Assembly (NCBI GenBank): GCA_015655125.1
Contig: JAATFP010000079.1
Location: 62,001-126,000 of the forward strand
Reading direction: 5' to 3'
Source of the DNA: Chitinophagales bacterium
Lineage (GTDB): Bacteria; Bacteroidota; Bacteroidia; Chitinophagales; Chitinophagaceae
DNA: 64,000 nucleotides
The notes below the pieces were generated by a model. It was given only the letters and a program-made list of their open reading frames with translations, was not told the origin of the DNA and made no database searches. Of the stretch, positions 17,184 to 26,399 are shown piece after piece. Positions within the stretch are counted from its first letter, which is position 1; each line of letters starts with the position of its first letter. Both the position numbers and the translations under genes were made by a program.

Positions 17184-18773
17184 TTAATGAACATCGCCAA
17201 GATCTATTTTCTTGCCCTTGCCCTTGTTGCCTTTCACCATTAGCATAAACGGAATACAGATGAGGAACATGATACCGAGATACAGGAACACGTCCATGTA
17301 AGAAAGTACCGCCGCCTGCTTTGTAACCATTCCATCCATTGCGGCATATGCTTTTTTTAGTGCCTCGTCAGCTACGAATCCTTTTGCCATAAATCCCTGC
17401 TTGATCATGTTGAGACGCTGCATCACCATGGGGTTGTTGATATCGAGATGACTTACAAGATCGTTGCGATGCACCATGTTTTGGCGGGTGAGGAAAGTAG
17501 TGATGGCGGCCACACCGAAAGATCCTCCTAATTGTCTCATCATTCCTGTAAATGCTGCGCCCTGGCCGATTTCCTGGCCTTTGAGTGTGGAGAGCGACAA
17601 TGCGGTAATCGGTATGAATAACAATCCCAAGCCAATACCACGTGCTATCAGCATCCAGAAAAAAGATTCGGAACCGGTATCCGGCGTGAGTATTTTATAC
17701 CCCCAGAAACTGTATACGAAAAATACCGCCATACCTGCGGCTACGAGGTACTGCTGCGGAATTCCGCGTTGAAGAAGCTTACCGATGATGGGCATCATGA
17801 AGGCAGTTGTTAACGCGGCAGGTATCATTAACGCACCCGATTCAAGTGCGGTCAAGCCAAGTACGGTTTGCGTATATAATGGAATGATGAAAGTGGATCC
17901 ATATAATCCGAAGCCGAGAATGAACGAGAGGAGCGTGCCTATTCGGAGGTTCCCGTTTTTAAGTACGCGCAGTTCCACTATCGGGTGGTCACAAGTCAAT
18001 TCCCGCCAGAAGAAAAAGAATCCGCCGAGAATAGCCGTTACAAATAATATCACGATCGTCTGGCTGTTGAACCAATCATCTTCTTGTCCGCGTTCCAATA
18101 CATACTGCAATGAACCCACAGTAATTGCCAGCAATGCAATTCCCGCCCAGTCTACTTCCCGCATGGATTTCTTTTCGGCATATTTTGGACTTCGTACAAA
18201 CTGTAGCGTTAATAAGGTTGCCACTACGCCAATCGGAATATTAATATAAAAAATAAGCGGCCATTGGAAATTGGTTACGATGTAGCCACCGAGCGGCGGA
18301 CCCAGTGTAGGCCCGATGATCACTCCAAGCCCGTAGATGGCTTGCGCCATGCTGCGCTTTTCTACCGGGTACGATTCTGTAATGATCGTTTGCGACGTTA
18401 CCAGCAAGGCACCGCCGCCTACACCTTGCAAAAACCGGAAGGCAACCAGTTCCCAAATGCCATTGGCGTTGCCGCAAAGAAAAGAACAGATGGTAAAAAG
18501 TATTACGGATGCTGCATAATAATTGCGGCGGCCGAATTGCTGCGATAACCAACTGGTCATCGGTACGATGATCACGTTCCCTATCGCATAAGCGGTGATT
18601 ACCCAACCAACTTCGGGCAGGGTAGCGCCAAGACTACCGCGCATGTCGGGCAGCGCCACATTCACGATGGTTGTATCAACGATCTCCAGCAATGCGCAAA
18701 GAATGGCTGTGATCGTAATGATCACGCGCCTGCTGCCATATTCTACAAGAGATTCCTGTGTAAGATTATTCAC
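17184..18773 (-). CDS. emrB: Multidrug efflux permease, MFS DHA2 (EmrB) type
   Basis: 529 residues, 14 membrane helices expected for DHA2. Proton-driven exporter of the inner membrane. Family motifs visible are IVNVALPDMRGSLGA (motif D1), WVITAYAIGNVIIVPM, RFLQGVGGGALLVTSQTI (motif B, here quoted in part as FLQGVGGGALL) and GPTLGPPLGGYI (motif C, antiporter). It is the last gene of tetR - tolC - emrA - emrB. A 109-bp inverted-repeat element stands between emrA and emrB and could lower emrB expression or stabilise the mRNA. Confidence 0.93.
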   Translation of the reverse strand: MNNLTQESLVEYGSRRVIITITAILCALLEIVDTTIVNVALPDMRGSLGATLPEVGWVITAYAIGNVIIVPMTSWLSQQFGRRNYYAASVILFTICSFLCGNANGIWELVAFRFLQGVGGGALLVTSQTIITESYPVEKRSMAQAIYGLGVIIGPTLGPPLGGYIVTNFQWPLIFYINIPIGVVATLLTLQFVRSPKYAEKKSMREVDWAGIALLAITVGSLQYVLERGQEDDWFNSQTIVILFVTAILGGFFFFWRELTCDHPIVELRVLKNGNLRIGTLLSFILGFGLYGSTFIIPLYTQTVLGLTALESGALMIPAALTTAFMMPIIGKLLQRGIPQQYLVAAGMAVFFVYSFWGYKILTPDTGSESFFWMLIARGIGLGLLFIPITALSLSTLKGQEIGQGAAFTGMMRQLGGSFGVAAITTFLTRQNMVHRNDLVSHLDINNPMVMQRLNMIKQGFMAKGFVADEALKKAYAAMDGMVTKQAAVLSYMDVFLYLGIMFLICIPFMLMVKGNKGKGKKIDLGDVH

Positions 18774-18791
18774 TGTGTATATTTTAAATCA

Positions 18792-18900
18792 CGTTTAGTG
18801 TTTAGTGATGAGGGGTTAGAAAGACCGTAAAATTCTCATGCTTAAATTAAAACTCCCATATATCTAACTTTCTAACCCCTGATCTCCAAACTCTAAACAG
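18792..18900. repeat. Inverted-repeat element between emrA and emrB
   Basis: A perfect 13-bp core, AGGGGTTAGAAAG (18811-18823) with CTTTCTAACCCCT (18868-18880), extends outward as imperfect arms built from GTTTAGTGTTTAG on one side and CTAAACTCTAAAC-like words on the other, about 32 bp per arm in all. The centre of about 44 bp is AT-rich. It lies inside an operon, so it is an unlikely terminator: no T-run follows the stem. Confidence 0.7.
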
Positions 18901-18917
18901 ATTGCTAAACTCTAAAC

Positions 18918-20024
18918 TCATTCGCCTACATGCACATCCACATCCACGTTCATGCCCGGACGCAGCCGTTGAATGAGCGAATCATTTTTATTTATAAAAT
19001 CTATCTTCACAGGTAAACGCTGCACAACCTTCACGAAGTTGCCGCTTGCATTATCCGGTGGCAATAGGGCAAACCTTGACCCCGTTGCTGCCGCAAATGA
19101 ACTTACCACGCCTTCAAAATTATGACCTGGAAATGCATCCGCATGTACCGTCACTTTTTGCCCTTCCGCCATTTTATTGTACTGCGTTTCTTTGAAATTG
19201 GCAACTACCCATTTATCGTTGTTTAACACGATGCTGAAAAGCGATTGTCCCGCTTGCAAATATTGCCCTTCCTGAACAGGAACCTTGCTTACCAGGCCAC
19301 TTTCATGCGCAACGATGACGGTGTAAGACAAATTAAGTTTCGCATTGTCAACATCCACCTGGCGCTGTTTTATTACAGAACCGGCCACACCTATCTGGGT
19401 AGAAGTTGCGGTGGTTTGTGATGTAACCACGCCCGTTTGAGAAGCTGCCTGGTTCTTTTGATCTACCAATACCTGCAGCTGCCGTTCCGCTAATTGTTTT
19501 GCGGCCAGGGCTTGTTCATATTGCTGTTGTGTGATCGAATGGTCCTTTATCAGGTTTTCATAGCGCTTCAGATCTTCTGCAGTGCGCCATACATTCACCT
19601 TTGCGGCTTCGATCTGCGCATTTGCGGTTGCGATTGCAGCGTTGGTAGTATTAATGTTTTGACGGGAAGCATTACTGTTGGCCTGTGCGGCATTCAGGTT
19701 ACTCGATGCTGTTCCAAGCGCCGCCTCTGCCTGTTCCAGCACGATCTTCAGGTCACGGTCATCGATCAGTAATAATGTATCGCCTTTTTTTACGTATTGA
19801 TTGTCTTTCACAAAAATCTTTGAAACATAGCCGGAGATTTTTGAAATTACCGGACTGATGTTCGCTTCAATTTGTGCATCATCGGTTTCTTCATGCTTCT
19901 GGCCATGGAAATATTTGGTAAGTCCAAACCAAAGCCCGCCTATTACGAGAACGGCCAATATGATGATAAATGTTTTATTCTTTTTCTTCGGCGCAGCAGC
20001 TGCTGCGGGTTTGTTTGCTGACAT
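18918..20024 (-). CDS. emrA: HlyD/EmrA-type membrane fusion (periplasmic adaptor) protein
   Basis: 368 residues linking EmrB to the TolC channel. After a Lys-rich cytoplasmic start there is one membrane helix (about residues 18-39), then the biotinyl-lipoyl-like half GYVSKIFVKDNQYVKKGD (about 65-84), a long alpha-helical hairpin rich in Ala, Gln and Asn (about 90-210), the second lipoyl half VSKVPVQEGQYLQAGQ and a beta-barrel. Two ATTs or repeats do not apply; it is 27 bp downstream of tolC and belongs to the same operon. Confidence 0.93.
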   Translation of the reverse strand: MSANKPAAAAAPKKKNKTFIIILAVLVIGGLWFGLTKYFHGQKHEETDDAQIEANISPVISKISGYVSKIFVKDNQYVKKGDTLLLIDDRDLKIVLEQAEAALGTASSNLNAAQANSNASRQNINTTNAAIATANAQIEAAKVNVWRTAEDLKRYENLIKDHSITQQQYEQALAAKQLAERQLQVLVDQKNQAASQTGVVTSQTTATSTQIGVAGSVIKQRQVDVDNAKLNLSYTVIVAHESGLVSKVPVQEGQYLQAGQSLFSIVLNNDKWVVANFKETQYNKMAEGQKVTVHADAFPGHNFEGVVSSFAAATGSRFALLPPDNASGNFVKVVQRLPVKIDFINKNDSLIQRLRPGMNVDVDVHVGE

Positions 20025-20051
20025 ATTATTGTGTTGTGTATTTTATCTTGA

Positions 20052-21371
20052 TTAGTTATTGGTTTGTCCGGTTGTTTGCAATAATTTTCTGTAAGCCAGC
20101 ACTGCATCTGCGCGGGCCAGTTGAATGTTTAATTTCGATTGCAAAAGCGACGTATTCGCTTCCAGCAGATCGGTGATGGTAGCGAGGCTGTTGTTGTATT
20201 TATTATTGGTGATACGGAAATTTTCTGTTGCCTGTTCGATCGCTTTCTGATAAACATCGATCTTCTTCTTGCTCAGCAGGTAGTTTTGGAAATCCTGGTT
20301 CACTTCCAGCCTGATCTCATCGTTCAATATTTCTTCCGAAGCATTTACCTGTGTCTGACGCGCCTGGGCCTGCATCAAACGGGTATTTTTCTTCCAGATA
20401 TTTGCAAGGTTATATTGAATGCCCACACCAAAATTTACAGCGTTGGTAACCGTCAGCACCTTGGGTATATCGGCAGCAATATAACCGCCGGTAAGTGCGA
20501 TGGTAGGATAAGTTTCTGCGCGCGCAGATTTCAATGCGGTTGCCGCAGCTTTCTTGCGAAATGAAATGGCCTGAACATCTTTCCTCCTTTGCATTGCCTG
20601 CGACTCATAATCGGGGAAGCTTTTTAAGTCGGGTTGCTGGTCTATAAATGATGAATCGAGTTCGATGCCATCATTTTCAGGAAGGCCCAGCAAGAGATTC
20701 ATATTCACTGTAGCGATCTTCAGATTATTTTCTGCATCCAGTAAAGCGAGTTCTATGTTTGACGTTTGCAACTGTGATTTCAACAAATCGTTTCTTGCCA
20801 TCACACCATTTTTTTCGAGGTTGGCAAAACTGGAATCCCGCGACATGGAAGTATTGAGATTGTCCTTTACAATAGCAACGGCTTCTGCTGCTTTATAAAG
20901 ATTTACATATGCTTTGGTGGTATTAAAAGCGATCTCATCCTTATCATTTTCTGCATCGAGCATGGAAGCCTGTTGCAAAAATTTTGCAGACTCGATGCCG
21001 TATTTAATACGGCCGCCTGCATAGATCGGAAGGGACAGGGTGGCCATTCCGTACATCGCCTGATTCGGACTCGGTGATTTGCCGCCGGAACCGCTGTTAT
21101 CGCCAGACTTCAGATCTATATTGGCACTGCTTAACCGAAGGTAACTGCCACTCAACTTAAAATCCGGCAGTTGTGCATCCTTCGCTTCCTGAACTGTAGC
21201 TTTAGCTTCGTCAATCTTCGCATTCGATATCTTAAGGTTTTTGCTGTTTTTAATGCCGAGATCAATCGCTTCATTCAGCGATAATTTTTTTGTATTTTGA
21301 GAGTAAGCGCTCGTAAAAAATGCCATCAGTATGGCGAGAAGTGCAATTGACTTGCATGTTTTATTGTTCAT
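20052..21371 (-). CDS. TolC family outer-membrane efflux channel
   Basis: 439 residues with a signal peptide ending about AYSQ at 25. The internal duplication typical of TolC is visible as two long helical halves with the repeated pattern of LNEAIDLGIKNSKNLKISNAK near the N-terminus (LNEAIDLGIKNSKN) and ARQTQVNASEEILNDEIRLE in the second half. It provides the exit duct of the Emr pump. Its start codon lies inside the last codons of tetR (11-bp overlap), which supports translational coupling. Confidence 0.93.
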   Translation of the reverse strand: MNNKTCKSIALLAILMAFFTSAYSQNTKKLSLNEAIDLGIKNSKNLKISNAKIDEAKATVQEAKDAQLPDFKLSGSYLRLSSANIDLKSGDNSGSGGKSPSPNQAMYGMATLSLPIYAGGRIKYGIESAKFLQQASMLDAENDKDEIAFNTTKAYVNLYKAAEAVAIVKDNLNTSMSRDSSFANLEKNGVMARNDLLKSQLQTSNIELALLDAENNLKIATVNMNLLLGLPENDGIELDSSFIDQQPDLKSFPDYESQAMQRRKDVQAISFRKKAAATALKSARAETYPTIALTGGYIAADIPKVLTVTNAVNFGVGIQYNLANIWKKNTRLMQAQARQTQVNASEEILNDEIRLEVNQDFQNYLLSKKKIDVYQKAIEQATENFRITNNKYNNSLATITDLLEANTSLLQSKLNIQLARADAVLAYRKLLQTTGQTNN

Positions 21372-21990
21372 AACCTAATATTACTTTAAATAGACTCTTT
21401 ATATGTTTACTTAATCTTTCTTTTAACAACTCTTCAAAATCATTTTCTTTCATTTTGTTCAGCAGGTTAAATTCACGGTAGTTGTCCTTGCCAATAATGG
21501 CCTGCATCACGGAACCTGTCATGCTGCAAAGGAGTAACATGGTATCGATCTCTTTCTTAAATTGGTTCAGGTTGTGTCCTTCTTTTATCACTTCATCTAT
21601 CAACGTGATATAACTCATTTTATATTGGCGCATGAATTTGAGGATCACGGAATTCTTATTCAGCATCTGTTCCGTGAGCATTACTTTATAAAATGATTGC
21701 CGTTCAAACACACGGCCGATATAATTGTCGACCAATATCTCCAGTTTTTGAAATGGAGTGATATTTTCGTTATTCACCACTGCCTCAATTTTCAGTTTGG
21801 TGCCTTCCATCCGGATTTTAAACAATGCTTCGATCAGCTTTTCCTTCGATCCGAAATAATACGAAATCATAGCAAGATTAACTTCGGCTGCATTTGCGAT
21901 ATCTCTTACAGTTGTACCCTCGTACCCATTGGTGGCAAAAAGCTCTTCGGCTTTCTCCAATATATGTGCATGTTTTTCTGTAATGATCAT
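21361..21990 (-). CDS. TetR family transcriptional regulator of the efflux operon
   Basis: 209 residues. The N-terminal helix-turn-helix is at about 10-55 (FATNGYEGTTVRDIANAAEVNLAMISYYF, marks GTTVRDIA and ISYYFGSKEKL). The C-terminal ligand domain (about 80-205) has no named subfamily. It is the first gene of the operon and overlaps tolC by 11 bp. A perfect palindrome covering its own promoter (22016-22056) strongly suggests that it represses itself and the pump until an inducer binds. Confidence 0.93.
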   Translation of the reverse strand: MIITEKHAHILEKAEELFATNGYEGTTVRDIANAAEVNLAMISYYFGSKEKLIEALFKIRMEGTKLKIEAVVNNENITPFQKLEILVDNYIGRVFERQSFYKVMLTEQMLNKNSVILKFMRQYKMSYITLIDEVIKEGHNLNQFKKEIDTMLLLCSMTGSVMQAIIGKDNYREFNLLNKMKENDFEELLKERLSKHIKSLFKVILGYEQ

Positions 21991-22012
21991 GGTCGTTGTT
22001 CGTAATAAAATG

Positions 22013-22056
22013 CAAATTTAAACAAATGTTTGAAAATATCAAACATTTGTTTAAAT
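22013..22056 (-). promoter_or_regulatory. Promoter and 41-bp palindromic operator of the tetR-efflux operon
   Basis: On the minus strand a textbook Bacteroidota promoter is seen: -33 TTTG (22043-22040), 19-nt spacer, -7 TAAATTTG (22020-22013). Laid over it is a perfect inverted repeat, ATTTAAACAAATGTTTGA (22016-22033) with its complement at 22039-22056, 5 bp apart. A bound repressor dimer would block both boxes. The tetR start codon is 22 bp downstream of the -7 box. Confidence 0.85.
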
Positions 22057-22076
22057 AAAAGTTGAGGGATTAGAGT

Positions 22077-22766
22077 TTAAAGATGGTGTTGAACCTTTGA
22101 ACGCTGCCTTGCCGCCTGAACAATGAGGAATTGCGCTGCGCAATAAGTAAGCATAATGAAGAACCCCGCACTTGGAAGCGGAACATAAAATTTGTTGATG
22201 GCCAGCAAACTGTCGGATAATACGAAGCATACGGCACCTGCTACAAACAGTGTTGCCGCTTTTTTAGCGGATCTGAAAAAAACGTGGAGGCTGCTTATAA
22301 GCATTGCACCTAACACCATTGCGTATAAGATTACCGGAACGATCAATGCGCCCAGATGAGGAATAAGCAAAGCTAATAATCCACCAACATATAAAATGAT
22401 GATCAAAAGCAGAAATGGCTTCCGTTTAAAAAGTGAAATTCCGGTGGGCCGCAAACGAAGAAAATATGCAATGTATAAAAGATGCGTAACAAGGAACGAA
22501 GCCAGTCCTAAAATGAAACACAGCGGATATTTTGAATCGAATAATAAAAAAACATCGCCGGCGAAAGAGAAAAACAAGCCGGTTAAAAGTAATATTTTAT
22601 CACGGAAAGGCGGTGTTGCTGTTGCAAGCAAAACGATCAAAACCGGCATCAGCAGCGGTTTTGAGTAAATATGTAACGGTTCGTACTCCGACACGATACC
22701 GGCAAGGTCGGCAGCAACCAGCAGGAAAAAGACATGATTTCCGTATGCGGTCAGCAATTTTCGCAT
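22077..22766 (-). CDS. YhhN family membrane protein (lysoplasmalogenase-like)
   Basis: 229 residues with about eight membrane helices. The YhhN/TMEM86 family includes lysoplasmalogenases, which cleave the vinyl-ether bond of lysoplasmalogens; bacterial members are often of untested activity. Visible here are the FAGDVFLLFD motif at about 68-77 with its acidic residues, and AGAVCFVLSDSLLAINKF near the end (Ser-Asp in a helix), both typical of the family. It lies between the divergent-looking efflux promoter and the HU-domain gene, transcribed away from both. Confidence 0.85.
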   Translation of the reverse strand: MRKLLTAYGNHVFFLLVAADLAGIVSEYEPLHIYSKPLLMPVLIVLLATATPPFRDKILLLTGLFFSFAGDVFLLFDSKYPLCFILGLASFLVTHLLYIAYFLRLRPTGISLFKRKPFLLLIIILYVGGLLALLIPHLGALIVPVILYAMVLGAMLISSLHVFFRSAKKAATLFVAGAVCFVLSDSLLAINKFYVPLPSAGFFIMLTYCAAQFLIVQAARQRSKVQHHL

Positions 22767-22859
22767 AAAACCGTTTTTTGAATTGTTGGGTACCGGAGTT
22801 ATTAATATTCAAAATGTTCAAACCTCGCAAGGCCAGCCCTTATTCTTCATTCGCTATAT

Positions 22860-23762
22860 TTACGGAAGTTCGATAAAGGTTTTTGCGCCAAACATCAGCG
22901 ATACAGAATCTTTCACCTTGCTGGTGTCCGACAAAAGTGCCTTGATGGGCATGCTGAGTTTATAGCGAACGGAATCGAGCGGCGCCAAAACCAATGTGTG
23001 CCCAAAACTGCGAAGGTAGGTTTGCGCTTTTTCGGCAACGGCTTTTGACCTGTATTTCATTATTATGCTGAAAGTGACGCTGTCGCCGGATGTTATCACA
23101 GGCTTGAGGGTATCAGCAGTCAATGGTTTGCTGGAGGTATCAGGAATAGCTGTAATAGTGGGTTTTGGAGGAACGGTGTCTGTTGAAACAATAGTAATAT
23201 CTTCCTTTTTTTTGTTTGTTTTTTTCAATAAATAAAATATGGAACCACCAGCAAGTACGACGGCGAAAATTGCGAGTAACACGAACCAGATCTTTTTCGA
23301 ATTATTCCTGGTCATCCTGTTTTGGGTCGATCGAAAACTAATCTGTTCCGGATCTTTTTCTTTTGCGCGCGGCGCAACTGCTTCCAGGCGTGCACTTGCA
23401 AACTGTCCCTGTCTGAACTCGTAAGAACCTGCCTGGTTCTTTTGCAAAGAACCCAGGCCTTCGATCAAAAGCGGTTTCCCAAGATTAAGAAACTGCTTGC
23501 TTAAAATACTGTATGATTCGAGATCGGATGCTGCGAGCGGCCTGATTTTGCGGGTTTGCTGCATGACGAATTCGATCAGTGATTCATCCTGCACTGCGCG
23601 CCCGTTATATTCGAACGAAATAGCACCTTCGGGCAACACCACGTCTTTTTCATTTTCTGAAGGAAGTACGACATCGGGAGCGATGGTAAATGTTCCGATA
23701 TCCTGTATAGTAACTTTTTTGCTGTTGTACAAATGTTGAACGATCAGCTGTTCTAACTTCAT
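22860..23762 (-). CDS. HU-domain membrane protein with SPOR-like C-terminus
   Basis: 300 residues. Residues 1-70 resemble the bacterial HU-CCDC81 N-terminal domain (LYNSKKVTIQDIGTFTIAPD, with DIGTFTI marking it), a second similar repeat at about 75-120 (LIEGLGSLQKNQAGSYEF), then one membrane helix at 158-179 (VLLAIFAVVLAGGSIFYLL), a Thr/Pro linker and a C-terminal domain at about 225-300 whose pattern (RSKAVAEKAQTYLRSFGH) is SPOR-like, suggesting septal peptidoglycan binding. Topology would place the HU-like part in the cytoplasm. A role in cell division or nucleoid-envelope linkage is only an inference. Confidence 0.75.
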   Translation of the reverse strand: MKLEQLIVQHLYNSKKVTIQDIGTFTIAPDVVLPSENEKDVVLPEGAISFEYNGRAVQDESLIEFVMQQTRKIRPLAASDLESYSILSKQFLNLGKPLLIEGLGSLQKNQAGSYEFRQGQFASARLEAVAPRAKEKDPEQISFRSTQNRMTRNNSKKIWFVLLAIFAVVLAGGSIFYLLKKTNKKKEDITIVSTDTVPPKPTITAIPDTSSKPLTADTLKPVITSGDSVTFSIIMKYRSKAVAEKAQTYLRSFGHTLVLAPLDSVRYKLSMPIKALLSDTSKVKDSVSLMFGAKTFIELP

Positions 23763-23940
23763 AAGCGGGTTAATTGTGGTAAGAAGTCTACAAGATAATA
23801 ATTAAAATTCAGATTGGGTAACTATAATTGGCGTTGTATAAGTTGCTCTTTAGTTGAGAATGAACGTTTTGGGTACGAATAGATACATTATTAATTATTC
23901 ATTATTATTTATGAATTGCGTTTTATATTACTTTTGCTGC

Positions 23941-24294
23941 ATGTTATCAGAAAAGGAAGAACAGTTTATCATTTACTGGGAACGCAGCAGGGAAATGCAG
24001 TCCACTTTTTTGAGCAAGGTCAGCAGCGGACTACCGATGGCGCTTGTGTTTGGTTTGCCGATCCTGCTTTCTGTGGTGATCGTCTATCTTTTTTTCCCGG
24101 AGTGGTACACGAAGATATCCAACACAGGACCGGGAACTTTTAAGATCATCGTCATCGCAGTTTTTGTGGCAATGCTGTTCTTTTCTTATTTCAGAATGCA
24201 ATTTAAATGGGAAATGAACGAGCAGGCCTATCAGGAATTAAAAAATAAACAGTTGCGGAGCAATGCAGCGAATAAAGAAAAAAATTACTCTTAA
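23941..24294 (+). CDS. Small two-helix membrane protein, unknown
   Basis: 117 residues from ATG 23941 (MLSEKEEQFIIYWE). An upstream in-frame start at 23854 would add 29 residues with no coding character, so the shorter form is preferred. Two membrane helices at about 30-50 and 63-83, separated by FFPEWYTKI, and a charged C-terminus. It is 21 bp upstream of the FKBP gene, so probably cotranscribed with it. Family not recognised, though similar short proteins occur in Chitinophagaceae. Confidence 0.7.
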   Translation: MLSEKEEQFIIYWERSREMQSTFLSKVSSGLPMALVFGLPILLSVVIVYLFFPEWYTKISNTGPGTFKIIVIAVFVAMLFFSYFRMQFKWEMNEQAYQELKNKQLRSNAANKEKNYS

Positions 24295-24315
24295 AAAATA
24301 AATATATACCTCATC

Positions 24316-24816
24316 ATGAGAAAACTTTCGTTAGTTATGGTTGCTGCTGTGTCAGTAATGTTCGTCGCGTGTAAAAAAGATGCAAAATGTCCTTATACTG
24401 ATTCGTCAGTATCGGCTCCTCAAACAGAAATAGATTCTCTTCGCCGTTATGTTACAGCCAATGTGCCTGCTGCCGTGGAAACACCTAGCGGTGTGTTTTA
24501 TACGCTGGAAGCAGCCGGCACCGGTGCTGCTCCGGATGTATGCTCAGATGTGGCAGTGGAATACCAGGGTTATCTTTTCAATGGCTTTAGATTTGATGGT
24601 ACACCTACGGGAGAAGTAGCCAGATTTACCCTCGGCGGAACAATTGAAGGCTGGAGAAAAGGAATTCCAAATGCAAAAGCCGGTGGCAGCATCACACTTT
24701 ACATTCCACCATCTTTAGGATATGGGGCACAGCAAATGACCAACACTGCAGGCGAAGTAATCATCCCTGCCAATTCATATCTTATGTTTACAGTCAACCT
24801 CCTGGAAGTTCACTAA
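24316..24816 (+). CDS. FKBP-type peptidyl-prolyl isomerase, lipoprotein
   Basis: 166 residues. Lipoprotein signal with lipobox MFVAC (Cys19) places it in the envelope. Residues about 60-165 are the FKBP domain with VEYQGYLFNGFRFDGT, GWRKGIPNAKAGGSITLYIP (quoted in part) and LGYGAQ. It would speed cis-trans isomerisation of prolyl bonds in exported proteins. A strong terminator follows 24 bp after the stop. Confidence 0.93.
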   Translation: MRKLSLVMVAAVSVMFVACKKDAKCPYTDSSVSAPQTEIDSLRRYVTANVPAAVETPSGVFYTLEAAGTGAAPDVCSDVAVEYQGYLFNGFRFDGTPTGEVARFTLGGTIEGWRKGIPNAKAGGSITLYIPPSLGYGAQQMTNTAGEVIIPANSYLMFTVNLLEVH

Positions 24817-24840
24817 TATGTGACTTTATATCTTTAACTT

Positions 24841-24863
24841 GCCCCGGTAATCCGGGGCATTTT
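24841..24863 (+). terminator. Terminator after the FKBP gene
   Basis: Perfect stem GCCCCGG (24841-24847) with CCGGGGC (24852-24858), loop TAAT, followed by ATTTTTATTT. It ends only 17 bp before the sdaA start codon, so sdaA transcription must begin inside or before this stem, or read through it. Confidence 0.88.
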
Positions 24864-24880
24864 TATTTAAACAAACGATT

Positions 24881-26308
24881 GTGAAACACGAAGCCATTTC
24901 AGTATTTGACATGTTCAAGATAGGCGTTGGGCCCAGCAGCAGCCATACACTTGGTCCGTGGCGGGCGGCACAATCATTCACCAGGTCGCTGGAAGAAAAA
25001 AAGCTGCTGGAGGAAGTTATCAGCCTGGAAGTGCTTTTGTACGGCTCACTTGCAAAAACGGGCGTTGGCCACGGAACAGATATTGCGGTGCAACTCGGGT
25101 TAAGCGGCGACGATCCCGTTACTTTCGAAGTAAACGACATTGATGCGAAGATTGCAGATATTAAAGCGATGAACAGGATTCTCCTGGCCGGCCGGCACGA
25201 AATAGAATTTACCCCAACCGATGATATCGAGTTTCTTGTAACAGAATCTTTACCGTTTCATCCTAACGCACTTACATTTCTTGTACAATTTAAAAACGGT
25301 GAAACGCTGGCAGAAACCTATTATTCTGTTGGGGGGGGCTTTGTAGTAAAAGAAGGCGAAACATCCGGTAACTTTATGGAAGTAGATCTTCCTTTTCCCA
25401 TAAATACATCCGACGAACTGTTGCATTGGTGCCGCAGCACCGGACTCAGCATCCACGAAGTGGTGATGGAAAACGAACTGGCGTGGCGCAATGAATCAAC
25501 TACACGAGCCGGGATCCTCAACATCTGGCACGTTATGAAAGAATGCATTTTTCGTGGCAGTCATGCCGAAGGTTATTTACCCGGCGGCCTCAACGTAAAG
25601 CGCAGGGCAGCAGCACTCAACAAAAAATTAACTGCCGGTAAAACCTATTCCGATTATGATAGCTGGGTAAAAGAAATAAGGTCGGGCGGATCGCATTTTA
25701 ATTACATACTTGATTGGGTGAGTTGTTTTGCCCTCGCTGTGAATGAAGAGAATGCTTCATTCGGCCGCGTGGTGACCGCACCCACCAACGGCGCGGCAGG
25801 CGTGATCCCGGCAGTGCTTCAATATTTTGTTTTGTTCTGTAACGGTGATGATGAAAATAAGATCGTTGATTTTTTACTGACGGCATCAGAAGTTGGCAGC
25901 ATCTTTAAAAAAGGAGCAACCATTTCAGCAGCGATGGGTGGCTGCCAGGCCGAGATCGGCGTGAGCAGTGCGATGGCTGCTGCCGCACTCACCGAAAGTC
26001 TGGGGGGAACACAACGCCAGGCATTGATGGCAGCGGAAATAGCCATGGAGCATCACCTTGGTATGACCTGCGATCCGATTGGCGGATTGGTGCAGATTCC
26101 CTGTATCGAACGCAATACGATGGGCGCTATCAAAGCCATCACGGCAAGTCAGCTGGCTATGCAAAGCACTCCTGATTTCGCACGCGTTACACTCGATAGC
26201 GTCATCAAAACCATGTGGGACACTGCTCTTGATATGAACAGCAAATACAAGGAAACTGCAGATGGGGGATTAGCGGTGAATGTGCCGATAAGTCTTAGTG
26301 AATGTTAG
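24881..26308 (+). CDS. sdaA: L-serine ammonia-lyase (iron-sulfur type)
   Basis: Deaminates L-serine to pyruvate and ammonia with a [4Fe-4S] cluster. At 475 residues it is the single-chain form with both the beta and alpha parts: the N-terminal [20 protein letters not shown] (here cut to [16 protein letters not shown]) signature, and the C-terminal [33 protein letters not shown] (cluster-binding Cys in CDPIGG and PCIERN, plus Cys in GGCQAE). Starts with GTG at 24881; this start gives the canonical [13 protein letters not shown]-terminus. Confidence 0.96.
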   Translation: MKHEAISVFDMFKIGVGPSSSHTLGPWRAAQSFTRSLEEKKLLEEVISLEVLLYGSLAKTGVGHGTDIAVQLGLSGDDPVTFEVNDIDAKIADIKAMNRILLAGRHEIEFTPTDDIEFLVTESLPFHPNALTFLVQFKNGETLAETYYSVGGGFVVKEGETSGNFMEVDLPFPINTSDELLHWCRSTGLSIHEVVMENELAWRNESTTRAGILNIWHVMKECIFRGSHAEGYLPGGLNVKRRAAALNKKLTAGKTYSDYDSWVKEIRSGGSHFNYILDWVSCFALAVNEENASFGRVVTAPTNGAAGVIPAVLQYFVLFCNGDDENKIVDFLLTASEVGSIFKKGATISAAMGGCQAEIGVSSAMAAAALTESLGGTQRQALMAAEIAMEHHLGMTCDPIGGLVQIPCIERNTMGAIKAITASQLAMQSTPDFARVTLDSVIKTMWDTALDMNSKYKETADGGLAVNVPISLSEC

Positions 26309-26320
26309 CTTACCTTAGAA

Positions 26321-26378
26321 TCCTGAAAGGGTTCAACCACACTAACCACCGGTGAAACCTAATGGTTATTATTGTTTG
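26321..26378. repeat. Dispersed intergenic repeat, copy 2
   Basis: CCTGAAAGGGTT, then AACCACACTAACCACCGGTG, then AAACC and ATGG: the same word order as the reverse complement of 634-684. Located between sdaA and smpB 3' ends. Confidence 0.5.
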
Positions 26379-26399
26379 ACACCTTTGGTGCCCGTACGA

